37,824 bases of DNA from Pseudorhodobacter antarcticus (GTDB lineage: Bacteria > Pseudomonadota > Alphaproteobacteria > Rhodobacterales > Rhodobacteraceae). The position numbers were made by a program, and so were the translations under genes. Shown piece after piece: positions 16,636-25,539 of the stretch (position 1 is the stretch's first letter; every line of letters begins with the position of its first letter). Under the pieces are notes generated by a model, which was not told the DNA's origin, did no database searches, and saw only the letters and a list, made by a program, of their open reading frames with translations. The stretch lies in assembly GCA_945862465.1 (NCBI GenBank), contig CAMAYO010000018.1, positions 1 through 37,824 of the forward strand, written 5' to 3'.

Positions 16636-17367
16636 TCACACGTGTTGTGCGCCGTTCACCTGCAGTTCAGACCCAGAAATGTAGCTAGACTGGTCCGAGC
16701 ACAAAAACCAAATTGCATCCGCCACTTCACGCGGTTGACCCAACCGGTTCATCGGTAATTTTTCCACGATCTTATCTGTGCCCGGTGACAGAATGGCTGT
16801 TTCAATCTCTCCGGGGGCTATGGCATTGACGCGCACGCCCAAGGGGCCAAAATCATGGGCCATCTCGCGGGTCAAAGCCGCCAGCGCTGCTTTTGATGTG
16901 GCATAAGCAGCGCCCGCAAAAGGATGCACCCTGCTGCCCGCAATCGAGGTTACATTTACAACCGACCCTTTGGCTGCCGACAATTCATGCATCAAACCCC
17001 GCGCCAAGACGATCGAGGCGAAGAAATTCACATGGAACACCTGTCCCCAAGTGCGCAAATCGGTGGTCAACGTCGACAGACGCGCGCCATTTGGCCCTTT
17101 GGGGCTGATGCCCGCATTGTTCACAAGCGCGTCTAACCGGCCATTGACCTTCGCCTTAATCACCTCAAGTGCTGCGATGGTTTTGTCGGGGCTGGCAAGG
17201 TCGATCTGGATGTGATTCTCTTCGCCCCCCGGCCAAGGGCAGCGCGGGTCAAAGGGTTGGCGCGAACAGGTCAACACCCGCCAGCCTTCCGCCGAAAACC
17301 GCTTGACGGTGGCGTGCCCGATGCCTCGCGAGGCGCCGGTGAGAACGATGGTTTTTTGATATGTCAT
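16636..17367 (-). CDS. SDR family NAD(P)-dependent oxidoreductase
   Basis: This is a 243-residue classical short-chain dehydrogenase/reductase. It has the cofactor motif TGASRGIG (about 9-16), NNAG (about 86-89), the catalytic Ser in VTSIAGS, the YATSK active-site motif, and a C-terminal SGSELQVNGA. The substrate is not evident. I start at the ATG at 17367 (MTYQKTIV); an ATG three codons upstream is also possible. It is divergent from argB, 93 bases away, and convergent with engB. Confidence 0.9.
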   Translation of the reverse strand: MTYQKTIVLTGASRGIGHATVKRFSAEGWRVLTCSRQPFDPRCPWPGGEENHIQIDLASPDKTIAALEVIKAKVNGRLDALVNNAGISPKGPNGARLSTLTTDLRTWGQVFHVNFFASIVLARGLMHELSAAKGSVVNVTSIAGSRVHPFAGAAYATSKAALAALTREMAHDFGPLGVRVNAIAPGEIETAILSPGTDKIVEKLPMNRLGQPREVADAIWFLCSDQSSYISGSELQVNGAQHV

Positions 17368-17407
17368 GAGGCTCATACTAGCCACGCCGCACCAAAGGGC
17401 AAGATGC

Positions 17408-17436
17408 TTGGCAGGGGCGCAGTTCTGCCGTAATTG
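17408..17436 (+). promoter_or_regulatory. Candidate promoter of argB
   Basis: TTGGCA and TAATTG are separated by 17 bases and end 24 bases before the argB ATG. The -35 matches the consensus well and the -10 poorly. It lies in the divergent argB/SDR spacer, where a promoter is expected. Confidence 0.3.
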
Positions 17437-17460
17437 AAGGTTAAGAACCCGGAGATCGCC

Positions 17461-18360
17461 ATGAAAGCCCAAACCGTTAGCCGCGAAGAAGCCCTTACGA
17501 CAGCCCGCCTTTTGTCGGAAACTTTGCCCCACCTCTTACGCTTTTCGGGGGCAGTGGTGGTGGTGAAGTTTGGCGGCAATGCCATGGGCGATGATGCCGC
17601 GATGGCCGAGTTCGCCCGCGACATCGTTTTGATGCGGCAAGTCGGTGTGAACCCCGTGGTCGTGCATGGCGGCGGCCCGATGATCAACGAGATGCTGACC
17701 AAACTGGGCATCAAATCCGAATTCGTCCGCGGCAAGCGGGTGACCGATAAGGCCACGGTGCAGGTGGTGGAAATGATCCTGTCGGGCCTTGTCAACAAGC
17801 GCATCGTGCAAGCGATTATGGATGCGGGCGGGCGGGCTGTGGGCATTTCAGGCAAGGACGATGACCTGATGGTCTGCGTGGCCGATGACCCCGAACTGGG
17901 CTATGTGGGCCGCCCCGTAGAGATGAACGTGCAGGTGCTGCGCGATCTTTACAACGCAGGCATTATTCCCGTGGTGGCCCCTGTGGCGACGGGCATGGCC
18001 GATAATGAGACCTTCAACGTCAACGGCGACACAGCCGCAGGGGCTATCGCTGGCGCCTTGCAAGCCGACCGCTTGCTTCTTCTGACCGATGTGGCGGGCG
18101 TGAAGAACGCGGCCGGAGAGGTGATGACCAACATCACCCCAGATGAAATCCGCGCCATGATTGCCGATGGCACGATTGCGGGGGGCATGATTCCCAAAAC
18201 AGAAACGGCGCTGATGGCCTTGGAGCAAGGCGTGCGGGCCGTGACGATTTTGGATGGGCGCTTGCCCAATGCCGCGCTGTTGGAACTGTTCACTGATCAC
18301 GGGGCTGGTAGCCAGATCAGGTCAACCGAACCACGCGTCAAACCGCGCGTGCGGCGTTGA
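17461..18360 (+). CDS. argB: Acetylglutamate kinase
   Basis: ArgB phosphorylates N-acetyl-L-glutamate in the second step of arginine synthesis. The 299-residue protein has the amino-acid kinase motifs [12 protein letters not shown] (ATP site), VHGGGPMIN, the substrate-binding [12 protein letters not shown] and the C-terminal IPKTETAL segment. The N-terminal helix before the kinase core is typical of the arginine-sensitive hexameric form. I chose the ATG at 17461, which has GGAG upstream; the frame open from 17434 lacks a ribosome site. Its TGA overlaps the next ATG by one base. Confidence 0.96.
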   Translation: MKAQTVSREEALTTARLLSETLPHLLRFSGAVVVVKFGGNAMGDDAAMAEFARDIVLMRQVGVNPVVVHGGGPMINEMLTKLGIKSEFVRGKRVTDKATVQVVEMILSGLVNKRIVQAIMDAGGRAVGISGKDDDLMVCVADDPELGYVGRPVEMNVQVLRDLYNAGIIPVVAPVATGMADNETFNVNGDTAAGAIAGALQADRLLLLTDVAGVKNAAGEVMTNITPDEIRAMIADGTIAGGMIPKTETALMALEQGVRAVTILDGRLPNAALLELFTDHGAGSQIRSTEPRVKPRVRR

Positions 18361-19001
18361 TGGCAGAGCTGGTTCAAGCCGCGCTGGACCCGCATTATCT
18401 TGAGGTGTTGGGCGGCTTTGCGGTGGAGGAAGGCGAAGCTGGCTTTCCCGCTGGAACCCGCGCGCTTTTGATGATCGGGCCGAAAGAGCCGGGCTTCTGG
18501 CCGCATCTGCAAGCTCAGCCCGAATGGAACGGTCCTGATCCGGTCGATCGTTGGTCGCGCCGCGTGATCGGGCGCGTAGCCTGTGATCTGGGGGCTAAAG
18601 CGCTGTTTCCCTTTGGTGGGCCGCCCTATCAGCCGTTTTATTCTTGGGCCCTGCGCACTGGTCGGGTCTGGGATAGCCCGGTTAAGCTGTTGGTCCATGC
18701 CACACAGGGCCTGATGGTCAGCTTTCGCGGGGCCTTGGCGCTGGCGCAGACCATTCCCCTACCGGCCCCTGCCGTGCAACCCTGTGCGGCCTGTGCCAAG
18801 CCCTGCCTAACGGCCTGCCCCGCAGGGGCCCTTACAGGGGCTGGCTATGACGTGCCGCTTTGCCACGCCCATCTGAGCCAAGCCGCAGGGACCGACTGCA
18901 TGACAGGTGGATGCCTTGTGCGCAGCACTTGCCCCGCAGGGGCAGGCTATGCAAGGATGCCCTCTCAGTCCGCCTATCATATGAGGCAGTTCCACCCATG
19001 A
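18360..19001 (+). CDS. Cysteine-rich ferredoxin-like protein
   Basis: This encodes 213 residues. The first two thirds has no motif I recognise, and its PFGGPPYQPF region resembles parts of QueG-like proteins. The last third holds a 4Fe-4S type motif, CAACAKPCLTACP (CxxCxxxCxxxCP), then further cysteines in CHAHL, DCMTGGC and STCPAG. It probably binds at least one Fe-S cluster. The ATG at 18360 shares its first base with the argB stop (TGATG), and its own stop overlaps the phosphatase start (ATGA). The three genes are thus translationally chained. Function is unknown. Confidence 0.82.
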   Translation: MAELVQAALDPHYLEVLGGFAVEEGEAGFPAGTRALLMIGPKEPGFWPHLQAQPEWNGPDPVDRWSRRVIGRVACDLGAKALFPFGGPPYQPFYSWALRTGRVWDSPVKLLVHATQGLMVSFRGALALAQTIPLPAPAVQPCAACAKPCLTACPAGALTGAGYDVPLCHAHLSQAAGTDCMTGGCLVRSTCPAGAGYARMPSQSAYHMRQFHP

Positions 19002-19501
19002 AGCGTCTAATCCTGACACGCCATGCCAAGTCCAGCTGGGACGATCCAGCGACCCCCGACCATGACCGCCCTTTGAACGAACGTGGCAAAGCGGCTGCGG
19101 CAGAACTGGGCACCTGGCTGGCCTCGCGCGGCTATGTGCCCGCAGAGGTGCTGTGTTCCGACGCGCTGCGCACGCGCGGCACGTGGTCGGGCTTGGCCCC
19201 GGCCCTGCCCGGCACACCGATTTTGCATTTAAAGCCAGCACTCTACCACGCAGGCCCCGATGTGATGCTGGCCGTACTGCGCCATGCGACCCAAGAGTGC
19301 GTGATGATGATCGGCCACAATCCGGGCATTGCCGAATTCGCCGCCCGCTTGGTGGCCCATGCGCCCTTGCATGACGACTTCACCCGCTATCCCACGGGCG
19401 CCACGCTGGTCTGCGACTTTTTGGCAGATCGCTGGGAGGATGTGACCTTTGCCGGAGCGACCGCGGTCGATTTTGTCGTTCCAGCAGAAATCATCGTCTG
19501 A
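18998..19501 (+). CDS. SixA-like histidine phosphatase family protein
   Basis: This is a 167-residue phosphatase of the histidine (RHG) branch. The signature RHAKSSW at the N-terminus carries the phosphorylated His; the second conserved His is in MIGHNPG. The short form lacking extra domains resembles SixA, a phosphohistidine phosphatase acting on phosphorelay or PTS proteins, but the substrate here is not known. I start at the ATG at 18998 overlapping the preceding stop; the frame upstream of it reads through the Fe-S gene. It is last in the argB unit. Confidence 0.88.
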   Translation: MKRLILTRHAKSSWDDPATPDHDRPLNERGKAAAAELGTWLASRGYVPAEVLCSDALRTRGTWSGLAPALPGTPILHLKPALYHAGPDVMLAVLRHATQECVMMIGHNPGIAEFAARLVAHAPLHDDFTRYPTGATLVCDFLADRWEDVTFAGATAVDFVVPAEIIV

Positions 19502-19512
19502 GGCTAAAGGAA

Positions 19513-19527
19513 GGGCGCTCTGCGCCC
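19513..19527. terminator. Hairpin between convergent sixA-like and ABC transporter genes
   Basis: A perfect 6-base GGGCGC/GCGCCC stem closes a 3-base loop. On the minus strand it is followed by TTCCTTT, and on the plus strand by no T-run, so it more probably ends the ABC transporter transcript. Confidence 0.5.
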
Positions 19528-19534
19528 GTCCTGC

Positions 19535-20293
19535 CTAGTGGCCCAAGATCTGGCTGAGAAACAACTTGGTGCGCTCAGATTGCGGCTGGGTGAAGAAGGT
19601 CTTGGGATCGTTTTGTTCCACAATCTGGCCCTGATCCATAAAGATCACGCGATCGGCCACTGCTTGGGCAAAACCCATCTCGTGGGTGACACAAAGCATC
19701 GTCATCCCCTCTTTCGCCAGATCAATCATCGTATCGAGCACTTCTTTGATCATCTCAGGATCAAGGGCCGAGGTCGGCTCGTCAAACAGCATGATGCGCG
19801 GCTTCATGCACAAAGACCGCGCAATCGCCACTCGCTGCTGCTGGCCGCCTGACAATTGGCTTGGATATTTTTGCGCCTGTTCGGGGATTTTGACCTTGGT
19901 CAGGAAATACATCGCCGTCTCTTCGGCGTCTTTTTTGGGCACTTTGCGCACGGCCATGGGGGCGAGAGTTAGGTTTTCTAGAATCGTCAGATGCGGGAAG
20001 AGGTTGAACTGTTGAAAGACCATGCCCACTTCAGAACGCACTTTGTCGATGTTCTTGAGGTCAGAGGTCAACTCTGTGCCGTCCACGACGATTTGGCCTG
20101 TCTGATGCTCTTCCAAGCGGTTGATGCAGCGGATCAGGGTAGACTTGCCCGAGCCTGACGGCCCGCAGATCACGATCTTTTCCCCCTTTTGCACGCTGAG
20201 GTTAATGTCGCGCAGCACATGGAAGGTTCCGAACCATTTGTTCATGGACGTAATCTGAACGGCCGAACGGTCAAGGGGCATCAGGTCAAGCAT
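19535..20293 (-). CDS. Polar amino-acid ABC transporter ATP-binding protein
   Basis: This is a 252-residue ATPase of the GlnQ/AapP/BztD type. It shows Walker [10 protein letters not shown], the Q-loop [10 protein letters not shown], signature LSGGQQQR, Walker B IMLFDEP and the H-loop VTHEM. I chose the ATG at 20293, preceded by AAAGGAG at the correct spacing. It begins 17 bases after the binding-protein stop. In AapJQMP/BztABCD operons two permease genes lie between these two components; here none is present. The pair must use permeases encoded elsewhere, or the system is reduced. Confidence 0.94.
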   Translation of the reverse strand: MLDLMPLDRSAVQITSMNKWFGTFHVLRDINLSVQKGEKIVICGPSGSGKSTLIRCINRLEEHQTGQIVVDGTELTSDLKNIDKVRSEVGMVFQQFNLFPHLTILENLTLAPMAVRKVPKKDAEETAMYFLTKVKIPEQAQKYPSQLSGGQQQRVAIARSLCMKPRIMLFDEPTSALDPEMIKEVLDTMIDLAKEGMTMLCVTHEMGFAQAVADRVIFMDQGQIVEQNDPKTFFTQPQSERTKLFLSQILGH

Positions 20294-20310
20294 CACAGCT
20301 CCTTTGTCGG

Positions 20311-21324
20311 TCAGCGGAAGGGTGGGGCATATTGCAGGCCCCCTTGGGTCCAAAGCGCATTCAGGCCACGGGCCAGTTTGATTTGTGTGTTGATGCCAAT
20401 ATTGGCCTCAAATATCTCGCCATAATTGCCCGAGGCGGCAATAGCGCGCTTGGCCCATTCAGGATCAAGACCCAGCATCAGACCCATGTCGCCCTGCAGG
20501 CCCAAAAGGCGGCGCACTTCGGGGTCTTTGGTGGCTATGGCAACCTCATCAATATTGGCTTTGGTGATACCCTTTTGTTCTGCCGCCAGCAGGGCATAAT
20601 AGGTCCAGCGCACAATATCGCCCCAAGCGTTATCGCCATGGCGCACCACAGGGCCCAAGGGCTCGCTTGAGATGATTTCCGGCAAGATGACATGGTCATC
20701 CGGCTTTGGCATCGTGGCCCGCAAAGCTGACAGCACCGACATATCCGCCGTCATCGTATCGCAGGCCCCCGCCAGAAACTGACCCTGCGCTTCGGCATCA
20801 TCGGCAATAAGAACGGCTACATATTTGATCGCATTGGCTTTGAAGTAATCGGTCAGGTTTGCCTCGGTCGCTGTGCCCGCTTGCAGGCATATCCGCGCGC
20901 CATCCAATTCGCGGGCAGAAGAGACGCCCAAGGTTTTCTTCACCAAAAAGCCTTGCCCATCGTAATAACTGACAGCGACAAAGTCGAATTTCAGGTCAGT
21001 GTCACGCGCAAAGGTCCAAGTGACATTTCGCGCCAAGAGGTCCACTTGGCCAGACGCCAAGGCGGCAAAGGCCTCCTCGGTCGTGGTGGGCACGTAGCGC
21101 ACCTTGGCGGCATCGCCCAGAACGGCGGCAGCCACGGCTTTGCACAGGGCGGCGTCGAAACCTTGGTAGACACCCTTGGCATCGGGGGCTGCAAAGCCCA
21201 TCAAGCCAGTGTTCACGCCGCAAGCCAGCACGCCGCGCGCTTTGACATCGTCGAGCGTGGACGATTGCGCCATGCCTGCCATCAAAACCATGGCGGCTGT
21301 AAGGGTACAGAGGGATTTTATCAT
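20311..21324 (-). CDS. Amino-acid ABC transporter substrate-binding protein (AapJ/BztA-like)
   Basis: This 337-residue periplasmic binding protein has a signal peptide (about 1-21, cleavage near AQS-ST). The mature start [23 protein letters not shown] is characteristic of the AapJ/BztA group of general L-amino-acid binding proteins. Further motifs are [16 protein letters not shown] and the C-terminal [13 protein letters not shown]. The length and ends look intact. It precedes the ATPase gene without intervening permeases. The upstream 116 bases should contain its promoter, but I see no convincing one. Confidence 0.92.
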   Translation of the reverse strand: MIKSLCTLTAAMVLMAGMAQSSTLDDVKARGVLACGVNTGLMGFAAPDAKGVYQGFDAALCKAVAAAVLGDAAKVRYVPTTTEEAFAALASGQVDLLARNVTWTFARDTDLKFDFVAVSYYDGQGFLVKKTLGVSSARELDGARICLQAGTATEANLTDYFKANAIKYVAVLIADDAEAQGQFLAGACDTMTADMSVLSALRATMPKPDDHVILPEIISSEPLGPVVRHGDNAWGDIVRWTYYALLAAEQKGITKANIDEVAIATKDPEVRRLLGLQGDMGLMLGLDPEWAKRAIAASGNYGEIFEANIGINTQIKLARGLNALWTQGGLQYAPPFR

Positions 21325-21440
21325 GGGGTGTCTTTCTGATATCCCTTTGGCCTTGCGCGGTAAGCGCCATCTTCTGCGATGCGCGGCCCGATGGTCAAGG
21401 CATAGCGCTTTACCTTGGCCTTAGCAAAGCGGCCAATGGC

Positions 21441-22148
21441 CTAGGCGCATAGCGCGAAAAAGCGGGCGGCGAGGTGGAACGCCTCGCGCTTCAGGGCTGC
21501 TGCTGCGGCAGCATCTTCATCTTCGCCCCAAAGCGCTATCTGCCAGCTTTCATCAAGGCGCGACAGGTGCCACCCCTCTTCCGCCGTCAAGCGCCCCTGC
21601 CCCACGGCAAAGGCCAAGACCAGTGAGCCTGAAATCGACACCAGATCGTGGAACGCCGCGAGCTTAAAGTTGCCAAGGGCCAGCACCTGATCGTGCAGGC
21701 GCGCTAGCACGGCGGGGTCTTGCGCTATGGGCGCTATGCCTGCGGTGGCTTTCAGAGGGGCTTGCAAGGCCTCTGCGGCCCATTCCAGCAGCGGATCCCA
21801 AGCCAAGGCTTGCTGGGCGGCAAGGGCGGGCGGGTGGGTTGCGCGGTAGCACAGGTGATCGGTTTCGCCATAAGCGGTCAGCAGGGTTGCCACTTCGTGA
21901 TATTGCGGCACGACCTTGTCGATAGCGGAATTGGCCATGCGGGTGATGGGCATGGTTTCGGGGTTCACAAGACCGCTTTGCGCATCCCATTCCGCCGCCA
22001 CAAGCGTTGCCAGCGCATGAGTTGGCAATAGCAGCGGCTGTTTGGCGGGGGTTTTTACGGGGCGGCCATCTAAGTGCACCGCAAAGCCGCCCGCGTCGGC
22101 CACCACGCTGGCCGCTGTCCAGAACCGTTTGGGACGCCAATTTGACAT
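21441..22148 (-). CDS. ATP12 family F1-ATPase assembly chaperone
   Basis: This 235-residue homologue of mitochondrial Atp12 binds the F1 alpha subunit during ATP synthase assembly; the family is found in alphaproteobacteria and mitochondria. Motifs include RFWTAASV, VHLDGRPVKTPAKQPLLLPT, the AAEWDAQ segment and the helical C-terminal half with the DLVSISGSLVLAFAV helix. The ATG at 22148 has GGGGA upstream and shares a base with the rluC stop (TGATG). It is therefore coupled to rluC. Confidence 0.92.
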   Translation of the reverse strand: MSNWRPKRFWTAASVVADAGGFAVHLDGRPVKTPAKQPLLLPTHALATLVAAEWDAQSGLVNPETMPITRMANSAIDKVVPQYHEVATLLTAYGETDHLCYRATHPPALAAQQALAWDPLLEWAAEALQAPLKATAGIAPIAQDPAVLARLHDQVLALGNFKLAAFHDLVSISGSLVLAFAVGQGRLTAEEGWHLSRLDESWQIALWGEDEDAAAAAALKREAFHLAARFFALCA

Positions 22149-23185
22149 CAGTTCCCCGCGAAAGGATCGGCGGGAACGTCCTTTTCGTTCCAGTCCAGCA
22201 TTTTCCACGTCTTGGCCATGTGGTCGGGCAAGGGGGCGGTGAAGGTCATCATTTCACCCGTCACGGGATGCTCTACCGTCAAAGACCGCGCGTGCAGATG
22301 CAGCTTGCGCGACACATCGCCGCCGATAGATGCGCCCCAGCCATCGCCCATGTTATCGGCGGTGTTGCCGCCATATTTGCCATCGCCCACAATCGGGTGG
22401 CCCATTTCGGCCATATGGGCGCGCAACTGGTGGGTGCGGCCCGTGACAGGTTCCAGCGCCATCCAAGACATCCGCGCGCCCAAGAACCACAGCGTGAAGA
22501 AATCGGTCTGCGCCCGTTTGGCATCGGGATATTCGGCCATCTTGGCGGGATGGATGCACAGCATCTTTTCGCCCTCACCACGCCCCCCCGGTGCTTTCAT
22601 CAGCCCATATTTGATCGACCCTTGCTTGGGGTTAGGCACACCGGCAACCAAGGCCCAATAAATCTTGCGCGTGTTGCGGTGGCGCAAAGCTTCCGAAAGC
22701 CTACGCGCCACACGGTCGGTGCGCGCCAACATCAACAGGCCAGAGGTGTCTTTATCCAAGCGATGCACCAGTTTGGGCTTGTCTTTGTAGCCAAACTTCA
22801 AGGCTTCAGCCAAGAAATCAACATGGCGCTCGCCCATGCCAGACCCGCCTTGACTGGCAAGGCCTGCGGGCTTGTTCAGGATGATCATATGTTCATCCTT
22901 CCACAGCACGGCGTTCTGGATCATCTTGGTATCAGCCGCACTGATTTTGCCATCTGACACGGGCATGGGGGCGGGCGTATCGGGCAAGGGCGGTACGCGC
23001 ACGACTTGGCCGGGAAGAACGTGATCTGACGCTTTCACCCGCCCCGAATCCACCCGCAATTGCCCCGTGCGGCACATCTTTTCGATTGCACCCTGGGTGA
23101 TCAGGGGGAACTTGCGCTTAACCCAACGATCCAGGCGCTGCTCGCCCTCATCCTCGGTCACGGCAATCAGTTGAACGGCGCTCAT
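22148..23185 (-). CDS. rluC: RluA/RluC family pseudouridine synthase
   Basis: This 345-residue enzyme has an N-terminal S4 RNA-binding domain (about 12-75, with RLDRWVKRKFPLI). The catalytic domain carries HRLDKDTSG, with the nucleophilic Asp, and the C-terminal motif GRTHQLRAHM. It most resembles RluC, which modifies 23S rRNA uridines, but the exact sites cannot be read from sequence. The ATG at 23185 overlaps the crcB stop by 4 bases. The open frame upstream of it reads through crcB. Confidence 0.92.
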   Translation of the reverse strand: MSAVQLIAVTEDEGEQRLDRWVKRKFPLITQGAIEKMCRTGQLRVDSGRVKASDHVLPGQVVRVPPLPDTPAPMPVSDGKISAADTKMIQNAVLWKDEHMIILNKPAGLASQGGSGMGERHVDFLAEALKFGYKDKPKLVHRLDKDTSGLLMLARTDRVARRLSEALRHRNTRKIYWALVAGVPNPKQGSIKYGLMKAPGGRGEGEKMLCIHPAKMAEYPDAKRAQTDFFTLWFLGARMSWMALEPVTGRTHQLRAHMAEMGHPIVGDGKYGGNTADNMGDGWGASIGGDVSRKLHLHARSLTVEHPVTGEMMTFTAPLPDHMAKTWKMLDWNEKDVPADPFAGN

Positions 23186-23535
23186 GCGAGGACCCTTTCG
23201 GTGAGGGTAGCGCCTAAGGCTACAGCAAATAGGGAAAGACCAACCGAGGCCGCGATATAGGCCAGCGCGCCGCCCGTTTGACCCGCTTGCCACAGCTTCC
23301 ACGCATCCAGCGAAAAGGCGGAAAAAGTTGTGAAGCCGCCCAAGACGCCGGCCATCAAAAGCGGTGACAAGTGGGGGCGGGTCGTTAGGGCCACAAACAA
23401 AACACCCATGACAAAGCTGCCAAGCACATTCACCGCCAGAGTGGCCACAGGTGCGCCCACCCACGATAGCGTGAGATAGCGCAGCACAGAGCCGAGCGCG
23501 CCGCCAAGAGCGACTTGTGTCAAGGTCCAGATCAT
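23182..23535 (-). CDS. crcB: Fluoride efflux transporter CrcB
   Basis: This is a 117-residue Fluc-type fluoride channel with four predicted membrane helices. Conserved motifs are GGALGSVLRY, NVLGSFVMG and GGFTTFSAFS. AAGGAAC precedes the ATG. I see no fluoride riboswitch in the 53 bases upstream. It is coupled to rluC by a 4-base overlap, so the cluster crcB-rluC-ATP12 is probably one transcript. Confidence 0.95.
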   Translation of the reverse strand: MIWTLTQVALGGALGSVLRYLTLSWVGAPVATLAVNVLGSFVMGVLFVALTTRPHLSPLLMAGVLGGFTTFSAFSLDAWKLWQAGQTGGALAYIAASVGLSLFAVALGATLTERVLA

Positions 23536-23588
23536 TGCGGTTCCTTGGGCGTGTCTGAGGAAATTGTCAACCTTTCGCCAAGGGCCGC

Positions 23589-24896
23589 CTAGTCGGCTTG
23601 GCGTTTGGCCCGCAGTTTGGCGAAGTATTCGATGCGCTTGTTCAGATCACGTTCAAAGCCACGCTCGGGTGGGGCGTAGTAGACAGGGCGCTTCAGGGCA
23701 TCGGGGAAATAGTTCTGCCCCGAAAAAGCATCTTCGGCGTCGTGATCATAGGCATAGGTCGCACCGTAGCCCAATTCTTTCATCATCTTGGTTGGCGCGG
23801 GGCGTATGTGCAACGGCGGCGGCAGGGAACCCGTTTGCCGCGCCGCTTCGCGCGCCGCTTTATAGGCCGCATAAACCCCGTTCGATTTGGGGGCGAGGGC
23901 TAGGTAAACCACGGCTTGGGCCAACGCCAACTCGCCCTCGGGCGAGCCCAAGCGTTCATAGGTTTGCCAGGAGGCAAGGCAGACCTCTTGCGCCTGCGGG
24001 TCGGCAAGACCGATGTCTTCCACCGCCATGCGGGTGATGCGGCGGGCCAAAAAGCGCGGGTCTTCGCCACCTTCCAGCATACGGGCAAACCAATACAGCG
24101 CTGCATCAGGGTCAGACCCGCGCACCGATTTGTGCAGGGCCGAGATCAGGTTGTAATGCTCTTCCCCCGATTTGTCATACTTGCTGGCACGCCGCATCAG
24201 ACGGGTGGAAAGCTGGTCAGAGGTTAAGGGTTGGGTCAGCGCCCAAGCTGCCACTTGTTCGATCAGGTTCAACAAGGTGCGGCCATCGCCATCGGCCATC
24301 TCGATTAGGGTTTCGCGGGCAAAGCCATCCAGCGGCAGGGCACGGCCAAGGTCTTGTTCAGCGCGTTGCGCCAAACGCTCTAGGTCTGCGGGCGACAGGC
24401 GTTCCAGCACGATCACTTGCGCGCGCGACAAAAGGGCGGCGTTCAATTCAAAACTGGGGTTTTCGGTGGTGGCCCCCACCAAAAGGATCGTGCCATCTTC
24501 CATATAGGGCAAAAAGCCGTCTTGCTGGGCTTTGTTGAAACGGTGGATTTCGTCAACAAACAGCAGCGTGCCTTGGCCGTTCTGGCGGCGGATTTTGGCG
24601 GTTTCAAACACTTTGCGCAGATCGGGAACGCCGGTGAAAATCGCTGAGATTTGCACAAAGGCCAGGTCAGTTTGCTGCGCCAACAGCCGCGCTATGGTGG
24701 TTTTGCCCACCCCGGGCGGCCCCCACAAGATCAGCGACGACAGCGAATGTGCACCAATCATGGACCCCAGCGGGCCTTGGGCGGAAAGCACGTGGGATTG
24801 GCCGATCACCTCGGCCAAGGTCTGCGGGCGCAAACGATCGGCCAGCGGGCGGGGCGCTGGGATGGCGGATTTGGGCGTATCAAACAGATCAGACAT
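23589..24896 (-). CDS. rarA: Replication-associated recombination protein A (AAA+ ATPase)
   Basis: This 435-residue RarA/MgsA homologue acts at stalled replication forks. It shows Walker A GPPGVGKTT (about 58-66), Walker B LLFVDEIHRFNK, sensor VGATTENPSFELN, and the C-terminal tetramerisation part with MKELGYGATYAYDHD. I use the ATG at 24896 (MSDLFDTPK); a GTG two codons upstream is also possible. It follows the rplQ terminator and precedes crcB by 53 bases. Confidence 0.95.
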   Translation of the reverse strand: MSDLFDTPKSAIPAPRPLADRLRPQTLAEVIGQSHVLSAQGPLGSMIGAHSLSSLILWGPPGVGKTTIARLLAQQTDLAFVQISAIFTGVPDLRKVFETAKIRRQNGQGTLLFVDEIHRFNKAQQDGFLPYMEDGTILLVGATTENPSFELNAALLSRAQVIVLERLSPADLERLAQRAEQDLGRALPLDGFARETLIEMADGDGRTLLNLIEQVAAWALTQPLTSDQLSTRLMRRASKYDKSGEEHYNLISALHKSVRGSDPDAALYWFARMLEGGEDPRFLARRITRMAVEDIGLADPQAQEVCLASWQTYERLGSPEGELALAQAVVYLALAPKSNGVYAAYKAAREAARQTGSLPPPLHIRPAPTKMMKELGYGATYAYDHDAEDAFSGQNYFPDALKRPVYYAPPERGFERDLNKRIEYFAKLRAKRQAD

Positions 24897-24921
24897 GGGC
24901 ACAGGTTACGCCGGACGTGAC

Positions 24922-24958
24922 AATAAGCAAAGGGCCCACACCATTGGTGCGAGCCCTT
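24922..24958 (-). terminator. Terminator at the end of the alpha operon
   Basis: On the minus strand, just past rplQ, a hairpin of about 14 pairs with two mismatches (outer arms AAGGGC/GCCCTT) is followed by TTTGCTTATTG. It ends the S10-spc-alpha series before rarA. Confidence 0.75.
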
Positions 24959-24980
24959 GAAATCGCGCTGTTAGCGCAGA

Positions 24981-25400
24981 TTAGCTTTCGTAGTTGTCCT
25001 CAGCCGCAACGCGCGCCTTGTCGGCAGCGCCTTTTGCAGACGGGTCGCGGTCAACGAATTCGATGATCGCCATCGGGGCCATGTCGCCATAGCGGAAGCC
25101 CGCTTTCAGAACGCGCACATAGCCGCCCTGACGCTCTTTGTAGCGCGGGCCCAGAATTTCAAACAGCCGGGCCACATACTGCTCTTGCTTCAGTTGCGAC
25201 GAAGCCTGACGGCGGGCGTGCAGATCGCCGCGCTTGGCCAAAGTAACCAGCTTTTCGATGATCGGACGCAGTTCTTTTGCCTTGGGCAAGGTGGTCTTGA
25301 TCTGCTCATGCTCGATGAGCGAGCCGCACATATTGGCAAACATCGCTTTGCGGTGTTCGTGGGTGCGGTTTAGGCGGCGATAGCCAGAGCCGTGGTTCAT
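24981..25400 (-). CDS. rplQ: 50S ribosomal protein L17
   Basis: This 139-residue protein begins [20 protein letters not shown], the conserved N-terminal half of L17, and ends with an acidic alpha-proteobacterial tail. AGGAGAAC lies upstream of the ATG. It is the last gene of the alpha operon and is separated from rpoA by a 139-base spacer carrying a palindrome. Confidence 0.98.
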   Translation of the reverse strand: MNHGSGYRRLNRTHEHRKAMFANMCGSLIEHEQIKTTLPKAKELRPIIEKLVTLAKRGDLHARRQASSQLKQEQYVARLFEILGPRYKERQGGYVRVLKAGFRYGDMAPMAIIEFVDRDPSAKGAADKARVAAEDNYES

Positions 25401-25507
25401 GATGTTCTCCTAGAACGTGTTTTGCTTTGTCTGGCGGGCCCTACGTGCGGTCCCACTCTCCTTGGGGTCTTGCGACCCATTCTTCCCCGCCTACACGGGC
25501 ATTTCGT

Positions 25508-25531
25508 AGGGTGCGTGCTAGCACGCACCCT
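25508..25531. repeat. GGTGCG palindrome, copy 1 (rpoA-rplQ spacer)
   Basis: This is a perfect 24-base palindrome centred on GCTAGC, with arms AGGGTGCGTGCT. The plus strand continues TTTTT. It is preceded by CGT and shares its core with copies at 31234, 35685 and 37300. It lies between the rpoA stop and rplQ. Confidence 0.85.
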
Positions 25532-25539
25532 TTTTCGTA

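Noticed and set aside
21325-21440. TTGACC in front of the substrate-binding protein gene as a promoter
   Set aside because: The sequence at a 17-base spacing (AGAAGA) does not resemble a -10. A promoter is expected here but I cannot locate it.
23542-23570. Perfect TTGACA upstream of crcB as a promoter -35
   Set aside because: The sequence 17 bases downstream (CAAGGA) is the ribosome binding site area and a poor -10, and the start codon would then be at the transcription start. Not convincing.
23536-23588. Fluoride riboswitch before crcB
   Set aside because: The 53-base spacer shows no fluoride-aptamer core pattern and is too short to hold one with an expression platform.
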